A stretch of DNA of 64,000 bases from Manduca sexta (lineage: Eukaryota; Arthropoda; Insecta; Lepidoptera; Sphingidae). The notes below the pieces were generated by a model that saw nothing but the letters and a program-made list of their open reading frames with translations, searched no databases and had not been told where the DNA came from. Positions within the stretch are counted from its first letter, which is position 1. The number at the start of each line of letters is the position of its first letter. Of the stretch, positions 11,227 to 23,927 are shown piece after piece. Made by a program: the position numbers and the translations under genes. The stretch lies in contig NC_051138.1 in the NCBI RefSeq assembly GCF_014839805.1, forward strand, positions 13,018,983 through 13,082,982. The letters run 5' to 3'.

Positions 11227-12025
11227 ACAATATTTATTATTGTAGTTCACGTATCTCTTCAAACATGAAGAAGTCCCACGCTACAGTGAACACTATATCT
11301 GAATGTAAAACTCAGCCACAGCGCAATCTATCAGCAATGAATCAATTTCGTTTCCCACGTCTACATCCAAAACATCACACCTGTATCTCACATTACCAAA
11401 TAATTCTACATCTTCAATTATTCAATCACATTGTATATTGATCGTACCATTACAAAACTCATTCGTCGTAAATTAGCCTTCATCACAACCCAATTGTAAT
11501 TTAACTAGGTTAGGTTTCGAATCGTAATTCACTTATCAATCTAGGTTTCCTTTAGATAGTTTTAATTTAGATTCTAATCGACAAGAAAATTTTCAATACA
11601 TTACAATAATTGTTAAGTATTTTTTACTTACAAGTCTATGTCTTATTTCACAGTCCTAGCAAATTAGAATTACATTTTGTTAGATAGTTAATTTGGTTAC
11701 TTTATTTAGAAGTAATCTAATACATTACAACGTGGGAGAAAAAACTTGTTTTTTTTTCTTTTAGCGATGAATAAAAAAAATGGTTAAGGCTTATGTAAAG
11801 ACGTGGTTGACTGTATTGGAGATTTGTAATTATTCCTTTATTGGGAGTTGTGTTGGATAGCGAATATGTCACAGCCATCGGAGTACAGTCGAAGATGGTA
11901 ATTGAGAAGAACCGAGTGTGATATTAGAAAAAAAATAGATTCAAAACAAGATAATTCATTGGAATGGATATTGTAAGCTTTTCTCTTTTTTAACATTGCC
12001 GGGTATTTAAATAACCCCTATTACC
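11227..12025. other. No gene seen between the two MITE copies
   Basis: AT-rich sequence without recognisable exon or repeat. Confidence 0.45.
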
Positions 12026-12307
12026 CTAAGGCGATACCTCAAGGTCCATTTTCATACATTTTGTTTCACCTTTAATCTGGGTAACTAAACAAGTATTGGC
12101 AAGTAAAGAATTTAAATTTCGTCATATTAAATTTTAAAGGCCGAAATATCCATGATTATTAATTATTTTTACGTTTTTCTTTCAACTGCGAGAACTAATC
12201 ACTAACTAGACGTGAATTTAAATTCTTTACTTGCCAATACTTGTTTAGTTACCCAGATTAAATGTGAAACAAAATGTATGAAAATGGACCTTGAGGTATC
12301 GCCTTAA
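12026..12307. mobile_element. TTAA-flanked MITE, copy 2 (274 bp, both arms)
   Basis: The element at 12030-12303 has terminal inverted repeats of roughly 90 bp starting GGCGATACCTCAAGGTCCAT, read inward from both ends. TTAA flanks the right side (12304-12307) and CTAA, one base off, the left (12026-12029). From 'ttttaaaggc' to the right end it is almost identical to copy 1. It is non-coding and non-autonomous, and the piggyBac assignment rests on the TTAA site alone. Confidence 0.85.
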
Positions 12308-13679
12308 CACAATTCTAATTTCTTCATCGAGAAAAGTATAATACGCTTAATTGCTTTGTTAACAAAAACGAAATCTTATGTCCTTATCATAAGGTCTAAT
12401 TACATAAAAACTTGGTATGCATGACTACGTTTATTTATACGAGTTCATTATTTCAAAATCATTACAACTGAAACATAAAGCATCTATAAAATACTAGTAC
12501 GTGTTAAGGCACTGCCCCCAGCAAAACGCCCCGCTAACCATATTTTTAGAATCTAGATATCTATGCAACAGTTATGATAAAAAAAAAAACAATAAACATC
12601 ATATTTCTGCAACATGTTATCTTTATTTTTGTGGTTGCAAACTTTTTATAATGTGGATATTGTTTTGTTAATCTCATAATTAAAATCCCACGAAGATAAC
12701 ATTTCTGAATAACATATCACTTTAATTTAAAACCAGAATTAATAGAAAATAGTAGTTTCACATTTTCAAAAAGAATTCAATTATTTATTTAAGAAATTGT
12801 TCGTTATTCTTTGCCTAATCCTGCCCGTAGCGTGACATGAATTGCTCAAAGTCGTTTGCTCGAGATATTCATTACATTAAAAACATATAGACTCCACACT
12901 AATGCCTGTTATGCAATGTTCAATAGCGATTTTCCACACCACAACACCAAAATCGGAATCAAATATTTACAAATTCCATCATTTGATGCGTGAAATAAAT
13001 CTTTCCTTCCCGATTGGTCAACTCATAACTCGTTATGCCATAGCATCAAATGATTATTAAACATCGATTACAACCTTTGTATAGTAAAAAGTCTAAGTCT
13101 AATGCATTAGATTCGGTCCTCAATACGCATTATAGTAATTTATTAGTACGTCGGAACACGTTCCATATAAATCAATTTTAAAACATTGTTGGTGTTAACA
13201 GAAGCCGTTTTATTTTATATGCTTGGAGATGAAAAAGCCATAAGAAAAAAGTAGTTGAAAGATTCCGACCCGTCATTCAATGTAAATTAAATGCGAAACG
13301 TTTTAAAAGTATATACATATAGACTTAAATTTAATTACTTAAAAAAATATAATTAATAGGTTATACTTAGTCATAAAATTACATTCAATTTTTAGTTAGT
13401 TAGTTAGTTGTCGTCCAGTTATCGATAATGGACCGTTGAATATGATATATTTGTAATTCATGTTATATATAATTTTACTTTCCTGTACTTCTCCAAATGA
13501 ACTTCAATTATGATAACTCTTAAACGGGGTAATGTTTTTCTTTATATATTAAAATATAAATATGAAGCTATGAGAGCCAAAGCAACATCGAAACAATAAT
13601 AAAAATATTAATACATACACTTATCTAAAACAATGTTAAAACTATTTTGATGAAATCGACAAACAAACAAGCCCTTAAA
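12308..13679. other. No gene seen
   Basis: AT-rich sequence with short simple repeats (TTAG)n near 13395. No exon or RNA gene was recognised. Confidence 0.5.
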
Positions 13680-13861
13680 GGAAGGACGCGTTACGAGCAC
13701 AGACATATAGGGAAGGGTAAAGATTTGTTCTTATCTTCCTCTTATGCACCTACCTTGATTAACTCTGCACCACCTTAAGGTTGACTGGTAGAGAATGCCC
13801 ATGGCATTAAGTCCGCCTGTATACTTTTGTATATAAAGTGCTAAATAATAATAATAATAAA
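13680..13861 (+). mobile_element. Non-LTR retroelement 3' end with (TAA)n tail
   Basis: The block 'ggttgactggtagagaatgc' followed by 'ggcattaagtccgcc' and 'tgtatataaagtgctaaata', ending in (TAA)5, is the familiar 3' end of a lepidopteran LINE/SINE group. Only the 3' end is present and no target duplication was found. Confidence 0.6.
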
Positions 13862-13969
13862 CCAGTGGCAAAGGGTGAAAATATTCAAAAGGTAAGCAAA
13901 AAAAATTGCCTTAACGAACATATCGCGGCGAATTTAACAGAAAACAAAAACTAAGACAAACGTAAATAA

Positions 13970-14035
13970 ACCTAAAAGGGAAGCCGGTAGGAATCGGATT
14001 GTATGGACGCTTCGCCACTGGGGTAAACAGAATTG
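13970..14035 (+). repeat. 'GGGAAGCCGGYAGGAAT' repeat, copy 1
   Basis: Contains AAGGGAAGCCGGTAGGAATC followed by TGTATGGACGCTTCGCCACTG. The same ordered motif recurs at 21066-21125 and 47364-47415, all on the plus strand. It is a short interspersed repeat fragment of unknown class. Confidence 0.55.
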
Positions 14036-14110
14036 TATTGGCAAATTTCTGATAGAAGTGTTTTATTTGCGCGTATCGTTGTTATTGTTGTTACCTATCA
14101 AGTTTTAAGT

Positions 14111-14136
14111 GACTTCCAACGTGGTCGTTGGAAGTC
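14111..14136. other. Perfect 11-bp hairpin
   Basis: GACTTCCAACG at 14111-14121 pairs with CGTTGGAAGTC at 14126-14136 across a 4-base loop TGGT. No T-run or transcription unit is associated. It may be a remnant of a foldback element. Confidence 0.6.
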
Positions 14137-14249
14137 GTAAATATTGGTATATCATAAGAATCGTGAATGAAGAGAGGATGGTGTTTATGACGGCTCTATC
14201 TAAAATGGCATCTAAGATTATTTGGTATTATGGGATTTATAGATGGAGA

Positions 14250-14456
14250 TTATCATTTATAATATATAAATGAAAGAATCTCTATTTGTCTCTCTGTTCC
14301 GCTTTGATGGCTGAACTACACACCGATTTCGATAAATCTTGATGAATATAGTTTGAGACCCTGGGAAGGACATAGGCTAGTTGTTATCCCGCGAAAATGT
14401 ACAGACATTTATCCCGGAAAAAGTTTCATGCGGGCGTAGCCGCGAAGACATGCTAG
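14250..14456 (+). mobile_element. Non-autonomous Helitron, 3' end complete
   Basis: The 3' terminus has a GC hairpin (GCGG ... CCGC at about 14430-14443), then a short spacer, then CTAG at 14453-14456 followed by T, matching the Helitron rule of hairpin plus CTRR. The body contains 'gtttgagaccctgggaagg' and 'acataggctag', also present in the Helitron at 40.5 kb. The 5' boundary is approximate. Confidence 0.7.
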
Positions 14457-15261
14457 TTTATTATAAAATATATACATATTTTTGCAGTATTTAGTTAAAA
14501 ACTAAGCATCCTGTGAAAATACAAAAATACCATAAATATTGCAGAATATAATAGAGAAAGATCAGTCGCTAGTTAAAGCTTCTTAGTTCCAATGTCCTTT
14601 TAACGGGTTCTTATAGACAGAGAGGATCACTTACTATAAGGCGACTAACTTAACCGTTAGCCGACTTCAATTTTTTTTAATCATTTACAAAAAACGCCCA
14701 TTCATCAATACTTCAATCGATTCTAATCATGTTTCTGAATAAATCAATACAGCCCGCATAACAAAAGGTTCATAAAATCGCGTAACGAGTTTATAACTAT
14801 TGCCAAATTTGTATTCGAAACCTATATACTGAAAACGAATTGATAAAGGCCCCAAACCTCATCAGAACGAATGGACCAAAACCGGCCACACCAACGATAA
14901 CAACCCAAAAACTCACACACTTTAATTACGTGTTACTTTAAAACACTATCTGATCACAATCAATTTTAATTTATCTCAACCAATAAAGAGAGCGCATAAA
15001 ATTTACTATCAAATTAAAGCATGCACTACTTTAGGCGTGTGTCTTGTAGATAAATGAATATTGCTTGGTAGTTACGGATTAGCATTCCAGATTTTACCGT
15101 TAACTGATACAGATTCTTTGTCGGTCTTATTAATAAGCAAATCTATGGAACTTGTCGGATCACTTGGTAGCGTCGGCGCGTACTGTGTGAAGCGATGCGA
15201 CGGCGATAAATTATTATCGAACTTAATCACTGATCGTTTTTAAATGCAGCTTTGAATATTG

Positions 15262-15495
15262 TAAACTGTCTCGGTGTCTGTACTGTCTCTGAGGTCCTGG
15301 ATTATAATGCCGGGTCGGGCATACTTGGGTTTTTCTGCTCAGTATCAGCCCGAAGTCTGGAGTTTGTTCCCGATATAGTGATAGGCTCGCCCCTAATCAC
15401 ATCATGGGACGGAACACACTTGGCGAAAAATGGGTGCCCTGGTGCGCCTCTGCGTACCCCTTCGGGGATGAATGCGTGATGTGTGTTTGTTTATT
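15262..15495 (+). mobile_element. tRNA-derived SINE, near full length
   Basis: A degenerate tRNA-like head ('ctgaggtcctggattataat', decayed B box) is followed by the family body: 'ttgggtttttctgctcagta', 'tcagcccgaagtctggagt', 'atcacatcatgggacggaac', 'acacttggcgaaaa' and 'accccttcggggatgaa', and then a GT-rich tail. The open frame across it is incidental. Internal promoter boxes are probably inactive. Confidence 0.75.
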
Positions 15496-15690
15496 TAGAA
15501 TAATGTAGGACTGAGCGTGAGAGATTGTGTAACAGTGAGGTACGATATTTTGCTAATATGAAAAATACGCCCTATTGGTTAATATCTAATCATAATGATT
15601 TGAATTAGTCTTCTAGAATTCTTTGGTTTTCGCAATAAAGTCGATTAATGATTAAGATTGGTGTATCTAGAAAACCCGTGGTATCCAATA

Positions 15691-15866
15691 TCCATACTAA
15701 TATATAAAGCTGAAGAGTTTGCTTGCTTGATCGCGTAAATATTAGGAACTACTAAACCGATTTTGATTTTTATTTCACTAATACAAATTACTATTACTTT
15801 TGACTATAAACTACTTTTTATGCCGAAAAAATATTTAACGCTGGCGGGGCTGCAGGCAAAAGCTAG
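15691..15866 (+). mobile_element. Short Helitron, 176 bp
   Basis: Starts TCCATACTAATATATAAAGC and continues TGAAGAGTTTGCTTGCTTG, the 5' end shared by the Helitrons at 40.5, 48.3, 49.7 and 52.7 kb. It ends with a decayed hairpin (GGCGGGGCTGCAGGC) then AAAAG and CTAG at 15863-15866. It resembles the lepidopteran non-autonomous Helitron group that includes Lep1, and carries no coding sequence. Confidence 0.75.
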
Positions 15867-17689
15867 TGATAGTACATAATATATATACTCGTATATATAT
15901 AGCTAGTAAAATATAACATTTATCTCTCGTATGCTACATTCTAAAATGATACCATAATTTTGCCTATTCCTATTGCTAAATAGATATTTACACGTAGTAT
16001 CTCCTTTTAGTTTGTACAGTAAAGCAAGTAGAACTTAATGAACATTGTGAGATTTTACCTATTGTTACTAGCGCTCTCAATCCAAATATGATTTGTACGA
16101 TCGGAGACAGGCAAATCTTGTATGAAACACCTGCTTAGTTACCCGACCAGCGTATGCCACTAGGCAAAGATATTAAAATATTAAAGCATTTGTAGAACTA
16201 AGTATCCATCAGCTGTATATGACCTAAACCTAAGATTCAAACCTATCTGATTTGCATGACTTGGAATCAACAGTGATAAGTAATTATTGAACTTATCTAC
16301 GCTGTTATGATACCAGGGAGCGATAAAAATAAATTGAATAACGTGGGTAAAAGGAGTGGATACATAAAGAGGGATGTTTATAGTTTTTTCGATTTAGGTC
16401 CAGGATACGGTTATGAAATTTATCTTTTGAATAAATAAAAAAAAACATTATTAATCATCTTGGTAAATTATTTGTTCTATCAACCTACGGGCATAAGTGC
16501 ATTACTAGGCATTGCTTTATAACTTAAATTTATAGAATTTAGATGGTATTGCTATTGGTTAAATTAGGCACGGGCTTTCGCTAGAGAAGCCGTTGTTAAA
16601 ATTGACGAATTAACAAAAGCCTAACAATATAAAATTAAATAATTTCCATCAATTTTAATAGCGTCATTAAAGCGAAACCAAAGTGGCCGGTGAGAATCAA
16701 ACGTTTGGAAATAAAGTAAAATACAGTCGAATTAAAATAAACAAGGTGTCCAAAATGAAGCCATAAATTGTATAAAGCGGCACTTTTAGCCTCAGATCTA
16801 ACAAATTAACAGACGATTAAGCTACCGATTTGAGTCAAAATGCTATCCGAGTGACTCGAAAGCACATTAATGTGAAGCCGACAAATAACGTCGATAGCAG
16901 CGGTACAGTCGTGGACAAAATGTTTTAAACATTAAGTTTTTTTATATTTGTAATTTAATGACGTCAGATATCTGAATTAAAAACTTTTATGTACATAAAA
17001 TATTTATGTGTATTATAAATTGCACTAGTAAAGGTATAAAAACTGATTTTAATGAAATTGTTGCAAACTGCAGGGAATCGTCACTAGCTTAAAGAACATC
17101 GTAGGAAGCATTATGAGACTCAGCATCAGGATTTATCGTTTATGGATAACAGACGTAATACAATACCCTGTGGTGTATAATTGGATTTTTTAGTATAACT
17201 TACTAATAAAAAATAAAAGTATAAACGTTATTTAGATTTAATTACCAACCTAAAGACATTTTAATACCAAAAATTTTACTGAGGTATTACTTCTCATGGG
17301 AATCAGATAGAATTCGGTGCGTAATCTCGTCTTGTTATTTAATCCAAAGGAAAACGTTAGGAAATCCGCAAATCATTGATATAATAACTTCCTATGTCAT
17401 TCATGGCATACTAAAGTCGGCATAACCTTAAAACACGTACGTATATTCAAAATGATTTTCCTGGACTCAAATAGCGGGATATAGCGAGGATTTCACTATT
17501 CCCACATTATGAGACTAAAATTTTTGGTATTTAATCTCTTATATTATATTTTATATAACCTTGAGCACCTTAGACGATTTTAATGAGCGGATGCTCAACA
17601 AATTATGTTTACATATATAATCTGTCTAGCGTCTTAACTAAAAAAAATCCTTTAAATAATTAGGTAGTAGCATATTGGTATAGATGGAA
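15867..17689. other. No gene seen
   Basis: About 1.8 kb of AT-rich sequence without a recognised exon, RNA gene or repeat. Confidence 0.5.
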
Positions 17690-18010
17690 TAAATAACTGG
17701 TGGTAGGTCTCTCATATATATGAGAGTTCGCCTGGGTATTTATTTCCGCAATGTCTACTTCTGCCGCCAAGCAGCAGTGTGTAGTCACTGTTGTGTTCCG
17801 GTTCGAAGGACATTGTAGCCAGTGTAACTACTGGACATAATAAGACTTAACATCTCATGTCTCAGGATGGCGAGCGCAGTGGAATACCAAACAATACTTT
17901 GTAATTCAAGTTGTTGGATTGTGTTTCTACTCTTTATGGGCGATCGTATCGCTTACCATCAGGCGAACAGCAAGCTTGTCGCGTCATTCAAAGCAATAAA
18001 ACAAAACAAG
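17690..18010 (+). mobile_element. LINE-type 3' UTR repeat, copy 1
   Basis: Shares order and sequence with 32715-33040 and with the minus-strand copy at 61256-61432. Common blocks are 'ggtggtaggtctctcatata', 'gcagtgtgtagtcact', 'gaaggacattgtagc', 'aactactggacat', 'gatggcgagcgcagtgga', 'caaacaatactttgtaatt', 'cgtatcgcttaccatcagg' and a tail rich in CAATAAAAC. It is the non-coding 3' end of a lepidopteran non-LTR retrotransposon. A 16-bp palindrome CTCTCATATATGAGAG (with an extra TA here) lies near its 5' side. Confidence 0.7.
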
Positions 18011-19599
18011 TAATTCCACAAACACACAACAGTAACAATCTAATAAAGTTTTTAACTAATATTTTAGGTAACAAGGTATCTATATCTTGTGTTCCCAGAA
18101 AGAAAGTCAAATTACGATAGATATCCATCAAGCAGAATGAATCTTGACGAAGTCAATTATTTAAAAGAAGGAGATAAATTGTCGGTTTGTTAATTTAACG
18201 GAATGCGATGCCATAAAAACGATTCGGCGCGTGCCAATTACAAAATGAAGACAAAAGTTTTAGTAGCTTAGAATTTGAGTATTGTCTTTTTGTAATTCAT
18301 AAAAAAATACTTTAAACTTGTCCGGGGAATAGCATACTTTTATATTATGTAATACTCTCTCCAATTTTGTTTCAATTACTTATAAGTATAAAGTACATAG
18401 TCAAATTTGTTATTATCTTTTTAAATGATAATTATCGATTGTTAATTATCAGTTAAAAATCAATAAAACGTAATCACAAGTCCACTTAGATTTTGTATTA
18501 ATTGAATAGCCCATTCATTATAATTACCAAAAAAGGTGATGGAAATTACGGCTATGACTCAAACAGGATAGTGGCTCATGCAGGCGATGATTTCAAAAAG
18601 GTATATTTACTTATTTGATGTTTTTTTGTGTTGGGTTTGAGTTTTCGACGTTTTTATGTTTATTACATAAATAACAATTGACGTCATACATATATCTCTC
18701 ATCACGTGAGAAAATATAACAATCAAAAATTTACATATGCAAGAATAACATCATGTAACCACAGGTAAAGTGATATTAAAACAACAAGTAATTCGCTTCA
18801 TAGTCCTTTAATTACACATTGAAGGTGACACAATAAACTTGTTGGAATGACGTTACGCAGGTAGCTAACAAAATATTAAATTTGGCAACCAGTTAAAATT
18901 TACTTGAACAAAAAATATAATTAGTTTATAATATCTAGTCCTTTGAGAAATTTATTTTTACTTAGTGCCCGTCGACGTGGGGTTTTAAAAAAAGGTATTA
19001 TTTTTGTCTAAGTAGCGGTCATCATGTTTTTCAGAAGCTAGCATTCGGTATTTATAAAAAAAAAACAGGTTTTATTGCCTTCGGCTCGTTATAACCTTAA
19101 TTTAATATCAGAAATGTTTTTTTTTATTTGTTCAGAATAATAAGGCAACACGTGTTTCTAAAATTCACGGTTCCACAGAAACCCACGGTTGGATCCTTTC
19201 CCACCCGTATCTATGCGTATGAGATCCTATTACGTGACTACAAACGTAAAATCTAGTATTCATTACCCTTGGATAAGTATTACATTTTAGTATAAACTAC
19301 AAAATTACTAGAAATACTTAATAATAGATAAACATTTATGTGCACGAGTGTACACGTTAAATAATACCGCCCTTGAGTGATTGCGCGGCTTCTTATAATG
19401 CAAGTAGTCGGGAAGATAGTGTCACAAAGTATACCATCAGGCTGATAAGTTACGAAACGTTTCGACTCACATTTATAAGAACATAGATAATGTGAATTGC
19501 CGGTCGTTGAGTTCGATTTCATGGGAGAAACTAATCACTCGATACACTATGGACAAAGCTAAGAAGATTCTAAGTGGTTTGCAAGTCTTTGATGGTATC
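18011..19599. other. No gene seen
   Basis: AT-rich sequence. Open frames are short and lack domains. Confidence 0.5.
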
Positions 19600-19650
19600 G
19601 AAATAAAACTATTTAGCGGATTTATCGCGGTTTTTTTTTTGTTTTGAAGA
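19600..19650. repeat. Fragment of Penelope-like element terminus
   Basis: 'atcgaaataaaactattta' followed by 'tttatcgcggttttttttt' resembles the terminal motif ('attgaaataaaactatttt', 'atcgcgg') seen in the PLE ends at 25.4 and 28.3 kb. It is short, so the match is suggestive only. Confidence 0.35.
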
Positions 19651-20639
19651 TTCCAGCCTAGATGGTCGCAGGGCGGGCAAGGGTGTTGGACTGAAGAATC
19701 AAAGTTGAATATTATATGAGGGCTCTTGACAGAGATCTGTTCCGATTTTGGTGCACGGATGTTGCAAAAGTAGTGAAAATTAAGTATGTATATTATTTTT
19801 ACACTTAGGTATTTCCCAGGATTATACTACATCGATGCTTTTCAATCATAAAGAAAATGTATTCGACAAAACATAGCTGATTCTTCTTTGCGAGCCCCAA
19901 TACGTTACGCGACGCTACATTGTCTTTAGTCTTAATTCAAGATGCAACCTCCAGCCAAATAAGCGTGAGAAAATCAAAACGCGTTAAATTTTAGTGATAT
20001 CAATTTTATTGAACTTGAAGCGAGGCAGATCATTCGCACGACCATATATATTTTAACGAATCTCCTCTAATTTGGCGGCTTTTAACAGTTTTAATGTCAA
20101 TTTACAACCAATGCGACAGAATTAATTAACCAGCTATAAAAAACATGCATGTACGGTTAATTCTGTTTATCGACGTCAAATTGGATGTTTATTATGAAAC
20201 TGCGAAAGTTTATTAAGTTGTAGACGATTTTTTAGCACCTCTTACTCAGTCGACTTTCATTTTAGTGTAGCAATAGAGAAATTAAGGATTTAGACTGTGA
20301 CGTTAAAACGTTAAAAAACTAAAAGTTCCAAGAATAGATGGGTGTATATTAATTTATGTTCAATATAAAGTGTCGAGTTATATAAGCGACTAAATTATTG
20401 GAGTAATAATGAAATATTCTCATGTACCATGAGTTATTATAAGCGCAACTGTGTTCGCGTACGTGATGAATAAAGTATTTTATTATGTTAGATGGCAAGT
20501 GCAAGTTCGGATTGACATCTGGATAGGTACCGGTTCGTTTATATCTTCTTCCAAGCGACAGTACACAAGCAACGTATGATCTGATATTTAAAATTAACCA
20601 GTATTATTAATTCTATCTACTACCACAAGTCAAATGCTT

Positions 20640-20900
20640 TAAAGATGTTTTACATCGACCGGCGCGCTCTCGTATGAACTTCCTCCCGTGATGTTTCTTC
20701 GGCGCCATGGTTATTCTTCAAAAAAGATTAGACAATTTTTTTTTGCGATATCCAGCGTCTTGGCCATGCTCCTGTTCTTCCCAACTTCCATTGGCGACGA
20801 TGACCAGATATCATGAGGTGCATCGTTAGCTCTTTTGCTTTCGGAAGCAATAAAGACACATGCATTGAACTGGGATGAGGGCAGATAACATAATTAGTTA
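20640..20900 (-). repeat. Unclassified GC-richer block, probable retroelement fragment
   Basis: A block with GGCGCGCTCTCGTATGAACT, ACATCACGGGAGGAAG-type motifs and GGCGCCATGG in otherwise AT-rich sequence. It resembles LINE 3' debris. No second copy in the window confirms it, and no frame is open across it. Confidence 0.3.
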
Positions 20901-21065
20901 AAAGTCCTGGCGTTTACAAAAACCATTTAAAAGGTTCGGCGCTACAACATGCAAAAGTGACGATGGGTGAAGTTTCCGAAAGGTAACCTGACACACCAGA
21001 CAGGTACTAATTTGCACAATTGCGGTGTGCAAATCTTTCTAATAATAATTAGATTTGACATCAAT

Positions 21066-21125
21066 TATGAAAGGAAAGCCGGCAGGAATTGGCTTATACT
21101 TATGGACCCTTAACCACGCTCATGC
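21066..21125 (+). repeat. 'GGGAAGCCGGYAGGAAT' repeat, copy 2
   Basis: AAGGAAAGCCGGCAGGAATT followed by a diverged 'tatggacccttaaccac'. Same family as 13970-14035 and 47364-47415. Confidence 0.5.
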
Positions 21126-22119
21126 AGAATTAAACATTTGGTTCACACAAACATAATGTTTGCAATGTTTTATGGCTAATATAGGATAGCAAACGATCAT
21201 ATTATGTGTTCCCTAATAATGATATTTTCTGGTCATAAAAACTCACAATAAAAAGTATCAATCTATGCGCTGGACTTAATAGAAACACTGTGGATTCTAC
21301 AAGGTTAATTTTGGATGCGGGAATGAACGTAACGTCGTCTTCATTTCATGTTTCACTTTTAATGAACCTTTTAACTGTAATAGTCAACAACTAAAATATT
21401 TTAATAAGCAAATACAAAATACCAGACCGAGTAAAAATGCCGTCTATATTTCCAACCTAATCAATACTCGTACCAGAGTAATATAACACACCAACTGAAT
21501 GTTCCACTTGCAATAAAATAGCGGTTAAAAAGTAGTAATTTTCATTCGGCGTCGGTTCGTGACGCGACCGGCCGTAAACATTGGACGGTAATCGAACTGC
21601 ACTCGCTAACTACCGGTTAAAAATAATTCACGGCGTGCCGCATTAGTTTTGATAGAAATAAATTGTAGGCGGTGTTGTGTTTACGAATAAAAACAATGTT
21701 AAGTGTATGGAAGTAATTGACTATCTTTATGATATTTTGATTAATTTGTAATACCACGTTTGAATCAAAATAAGAGAATTATTATGATATCGTTTGTTCA
21801 CATAAATAAATTTGTAATACTGCTTGTCAACAATATATGTTTATACATTGGTTGAGACGCTTGGTGTCTCCTCAACATCAGCTAAGGGCAAGGGTGCGGT
21901 TTGCGTAAAATTATTCATCCGACCTTTGTAGCTTAGTTAGGAGATGCCGCCTCTTTGGATGTAATACTGGCCGTTATGCTCCGTTTTGTTCGAAACGGGC
22001 ATACGACTGTCATTAATTAATATATATGAAAATTTCTTCACGTCACAAATATTTTAGGTTTTTCTTACTATCCACATCCATCCTAATTCCCTTTTAATTT
22101 TCTTCCCTTCCTCACCGAT
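21126..22119. other. No gene seen
   Basis: AT-rich sequence. A short block at 21840-22020 ('gacgcttggtgtctcctcaa', 'agatgccgcctctttggat') is GC-richer and may be repeat debris, but it could not be assigned. Confidence 0.4.
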
Positions 22120-22665
22120 CCTCGCACCTCATCCTGCCACATCGCCCGTGGACGGCAACCGGAGCATCGCCTGGTATCCCAGACCTCCTCTGCGGTGTGC
22201 GCCTCGTGACTTTGGCATTCAAATGGCTGACGGTGGCCTTGCATTTCCTTGGCCCTCAATCATTCTTTTTTTTCTCTTTGGTTGGGCTATTTACACGCCC
22301 AACCATACATTGCTCTGCAATGTATTCCTGACACGTCCGACTTACCAGCAATGTAATGGCACTAGTAATGTCCCACTCACTGGCTTTCCGACCCTGATGT
22401 CATCTAAATGCCCTCTGTGTCGGGGCCCTAACGTTTTTATCCCGTCATACAGACTAAAACCTACGGTGCCTGCTGCGCACGTGAGACGGTTTCGGCGGTC
22501 GAGACTGCTTCCGAATTCGCCGGATCCGTCTTTCAACAATGCCTCTACGCGTCTCATATCTTCCTTGAGCACCATTTGTCAAACTAAAGCCGCGCATTCT
22601 TCGCTACGCAGCCACGAATCCCGATAGCTCCCTTTCGTCGCCTTCAACAAGAGGCAAGAGGTACC
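22120..22665 (-). mobile_element. LINE/retroposon 3' region, minus strand
   Basis: Read on the minus strand, it begins with a decayed 'tgcctcttgttgaaggcg' and 'acgaaagggagctatcggg', then 'ttgacaaatggtgct', 'ggatccggcgaattcggaag', 'agtctcgaccgccg' and 'caccgtaggttttag'. These match in order the plus-strand retroposon at 10224-10598. Near the distal end are two adjacent perfect hairpins (22280-22304 and 22306-22324) followed by an A-rich stretch. The 159-codon plus frame and the 77-codon minus frame over it look incidental, because they follow GC content and have no domain. Confidence 0.65.
22280..22324 (-). other. Twin perfect hairpins before an A-rich tail
   Basis: Stem GGTTGGGC (22280-22287) pairs with GCCCAACC (22297-22304). 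Directly beside it TACATTGC (22306-22313) pairs with GCAATGTA (22317-22324) across a 3-base loop. In the element's sense (minus) both precede an A-rich run, where LINE reverse transcriptases are known to recognise 3' RNA structures in some families. Confidence 0.6.
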
Positions 22666-23927
22666 ATGCTGCAATTATCCAAATCTAAATTATTTAAATG
22701 CCCCAGGACGTAGACTATAATACAACGGATTTTGCACAATGATTTGGTAGCAGAAATTGATAACGTAGTGGTAGCTATCAGACGACTACGAGAAAAGTGA
22801 GAAGCTAAGTAAGATCTCATTCGACACTCATATCCTATGTTCAAATATAATCATTTTATAAACGTATGTCGGTAAAAAAACGTTAATTTAACTTTGGTGA
22901 AAAATACCTAAAAATAAATGCAACAGAACGAAATGTCATCACAAAATAACGGTAACGATTGTCACATAGACCTCAGGCATATTTTGTAATTGTAAATGCT
23001 GACAAAATCGTGATTTCATCGGCAATCACGTCTGAGACGAAATTAAATAATAAAAAATGATCCACAAATACTGCTTTAACCTCAAATTACTGGCAGCCGA
23101 GAAAAAATCACAGAGTATAAAACGTTTTTAGCTTTGTATGCACGTAGGAACATTAATTTTTCAAATAATACTTTTAGAACGAACGCTGATTTACTCTCAA
23201 AGTGTAAATTCACAGTTGCATACCTCAATTGAGTTTCTCAAAAGCTATCGCATTTTGCGGTGCTATTTCTTCTTTAATTTAAAAGAGTCTGATCTCGTAA
23301 ATTTTGTAATAAATTGTGTAATCACCGGATCACATCAAAGCGATTTTAAAGACAGATTACGTAATTTATTGATTTCCTCTGTGTTTTATTTAAATAAATT
23401 TGTTTTTCGATTCATCAGGTTTAAGCTTTGAATGTTATTGTTGAAATCAAAATTTGCTGGTGTGATTATGAATGAAAGCCTTGAAGCAAATATAGAGGAA
23501 TAAATATACTTTTATAATATTTTAGAATCTATAATTTTGGTACGATGTATCAGATGATAGGTTGCCTTGGCCAGTCTGTTCTTCACTAAAGATCTATAGT
23601 CTGACAGCTGCCAGAACACCGACTGGCCCTCCAAACCGGGCATAAAGATTGGTGTCACCTGCGCTGTGCCATATTCTGCGGTTTATTTACATAATAATAC
23701 GAGTGTCGGATGTCATTAAGTACAGTGCTGTGGTGAAATTCGAGAGTACGCTGCGGTAGAATATGAACTCAAGAAGGTCGGTAGGCAAGGATGCGCGAGG
23801 TTCAAGATTGTCTTGTGTTTTATGAGCGATGGAATTATGTTACATACTATAATACTTTTTTCCTTTTTGATAAACAGAGATGTTATCACACCCACATTGG
23901 TCTGGTCTGGACAAAACAAAAACAAAT
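22666..23927. other. No gene supported
   Basis: AT-rich. A GC-richer block at 23555-23685 ('ggttgccttggccagtctgt', 'gccagaacaccgactggcc') looks like retroelement debris. A 97-codon frame at 23138-23431 has no domain. Confidence 0.4.

Noticed and set aside
22148..22627. 159-codon plus frame, the joint longest in the window
   Set aside because: It lies antisense to the LINE-like 3' region that matches 10224-10598, so its openness reflects GC content.
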